Shown here: positions 63,096 to 64,000 of the stretch, in pieces
Position numbering within the stretch: position 1 is the stretch's first letter
Layout: every line of letters begins with the position of its first letter
Source: Psychrobacter maritimus
GTDB lineage: Bacteria > Pseudomonadota > Gammaproteobacteria > Pseudomonadales > Moraxellaceae
Direction: 5' to 3'
NCBI RefSeq assembly: GCF_904846345.1
Contig: NZ_CAJHAJ010000004.1
Span: 62,001-126,000 of the forward strand
Length of the DNA: 64,000 nucleotides
Program-made: the position numbers and the translations under genes
Notes under the pieces: generated by a model
The model's input: the letters and a program-made list of their open reading frames with translations, nothing else
Databases searched by the model: none
Told to the model about the DNA's origin: nothing

Positions 63096-64000
63096 ATGAC
63101 GCATTCTCTACAAACGCCTTCTTCATTGCCAAATTCCGCGCCAACTGCCTCATCTCTAACTTGCGGTGAGCTGCTCGTACAGTGGCTAGAGTATTATGGG
63201 GTGGAGACGGTATTTGGTATTCCGGGCGTACATACGGTCGAGCTATATCGTGGCCTGCCCAATACCGATATTCGCCACGTGACACCGCGTCATGAGCAAG
63301 GCGCAGGCTTTATGGCGGATGGTTATTACCGCGCTTCTGGTAAAGTTGGGGTTTGTTTTATCATTACCGGTCCCGGCATGACCAATATCATGACGGCGAT
63401 GGCGCAAGCATTGGCAGATTCTATCCCGATGCTGGTGATATCTAGTGTCAATAAAGTGCAGCATACCGGCAGCGGTGAGGGGCACTTGCATGAATTGCAC
63501 GATCAGCAAGGTATGGTCAGTAAGGTTGCGCTCATGAGTAAAACGATTTGGCAGCCTGAGTCGCTACCCAAAGTCATTGCTGAAGCTTTTGCGTTATTTA
63601 ATGGCGCGCGTCCAGGGCCGGTGCATATCCAGCTGCCCATTGATGTGATTACCGCCGATGCCAGTCATGTCGCCAAGCCGCCTAAGTTAAATAAGCTAAA
63701 TAAGCTAGATGCTTCTCTAAACAGCCAATCTACTAATAATATTTTGACGCAACTACAAGCAAACAAACCGCTACCTCATCCTGCGCAATTGGATTTGATT
63801 ATTGAGCAGCTTAAAAGCGCAAAAAATCCAGTCTTACTTTACGGCGGCGGCTGCGTTGATGTTAATCATGACGCACAAAAATTGGCAGAACTTATCGATG
63901 CGCCGACATTTTTGACCATTAATGCCAAAGGTTTACTGCCACCTGCTCATCCGTTGAGTTTGGGTAGCAATCAGTCATTGGACGCCGGTCGCGCCGTGAT
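63096..64000 (+). CDS. aruI: ThDP-dependent 5-guanidino-2-oxopentanoate decarboxylase (AruI-like), 3' end outside window
   Basis: The frame from ATG 63096 stays open to the window end (301 codons and two bases seen). The N-terminal ThDP domain is present: GELLVQWLEYYGVETVFGIPG, catalytic Glu in TPRHEQGAGFMADGYYR, ITGPGMTNIMTAMAQA. A 2-oxo-acid decarboxylase next to a ureohydrolase is the arrangement of the arginine transaminase route, where AruI decarboxylates 5-guanidino-2-oxopentanoate. An acetolactate-synthase-like role is the alternative. The C-terminal ThDP-binding motif is not seen. Confidence 0.8.
   Translation, partial: MTHSLQTPSSLPNSAPTASSLTCGELLVQWLEYYGVETVFGIPGVHTVELYRGLPNTDIRHVTPRHEQGAGFMADGYYRASGKVGVCFIITGPGMTNIMTAMAQALADSIPMLVISSVNKVQHTGSGEGHLHELHDQQGMVSKVALMSKTIWQPESLPKVIAEAFALFNGARPGPVHIQLPIDVITADASHVAKPPKLNKLNKLDASLNSQSTNNILTQLQANKPLPHPAQLDLIIEQLKSAKNPVLLYGGGCVDVNHDAQKLAELIDAPTFLTINAKGLLPPAHPLSLGSNQSLDAGRAV

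Overview
The window looks like a chromosomal segment of a gamma-proteobacterium of the Moraxellaceae, most likely Psychrobacter. The basis is the protein content: an RNase HI-DnaQ fusion, an orphan soluble RnfB-like protein next to nth, a FimL-like protein, a full choline-to-betaine operon with large BCCT transporters, DUF3144 and GlpM proteins. This assignment is by recognition only; no database was searched. No rRNA, prophage, IS element or CRISPR array is visible. One tRNA gene (tRNA-Gly, GCC) is present.

Layout. 1-14 kb: the end of a BCCT transporter, then mostly leftward housekeeping genes (Kazal-like lipoprotein, DUF3144, metK, PfpI-like, nth, rnfB-like, nudC, fimL-like, rnhA-dnaQ fusion), small envelope proteins and a Tat-exported LD-carboxypeptidase. 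14-20 kb: a GlxA-type regulator divergent from an acyl-CoA dehydrogenase / MDR oxidoreductase / two SDR operon. 20-25 kb: a UvrA2-like ABC protein, ArfB and a SotB-type exporter. 25-34 kb: a LysR regulator and what looks like the lower L-lysine/L-pipecolate catabolic route: class III aminotransferase, 2-oxoadipate dioxygenase/decarboxylase (HglS, DUF1338), ALDH7-type aminoadipate semialdehyde dehydrogenase, an NhaC-type carrier and an FAD-dependent L-pipecolate oxidase-like protein. 34-37 kb: LysR, ChrR-like cupin and a flavin amine oxidase. 37-44 kb: betI-betB-betA-betT for choline uptake and oxidation to glycine betaine. 56-64 kb: a 2-keto acid decarboxylase, GlpM, a K+/H+ antiporter, and a LysR / guanidinobutyrase / AruI-like decarboxylase set pointing to arginine use by the transaminase route.

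The accessory part lies between betT (ends 43.9 kb) and tRNA-Gly (56.1 kb). It holds two unrecognised proteins that are paralogues of each other (46.5 and 48.5 kb) and share a conserved 5' leader element; an apparent NADAR-type ADP-ribosyl-glycohydrolase (49.2 kb) with no DarT toxin beside it; an unrecognised 304-residue protein with a small hydrolase; a meso-diaminopimelate dehydrogenase; and an HNH-nuclease/methyltransferase pair abutting the tRNA. The two outer ends of a second, decayed copy of that HNH/methyltransferase pair survive at 51.3 kb and 48.2 kb in the original order and orientation, with the leader-paralogue/NADAR/ddh block lying between them. This looks like replacement of one cassette by another and is the most unusual signal in the window.
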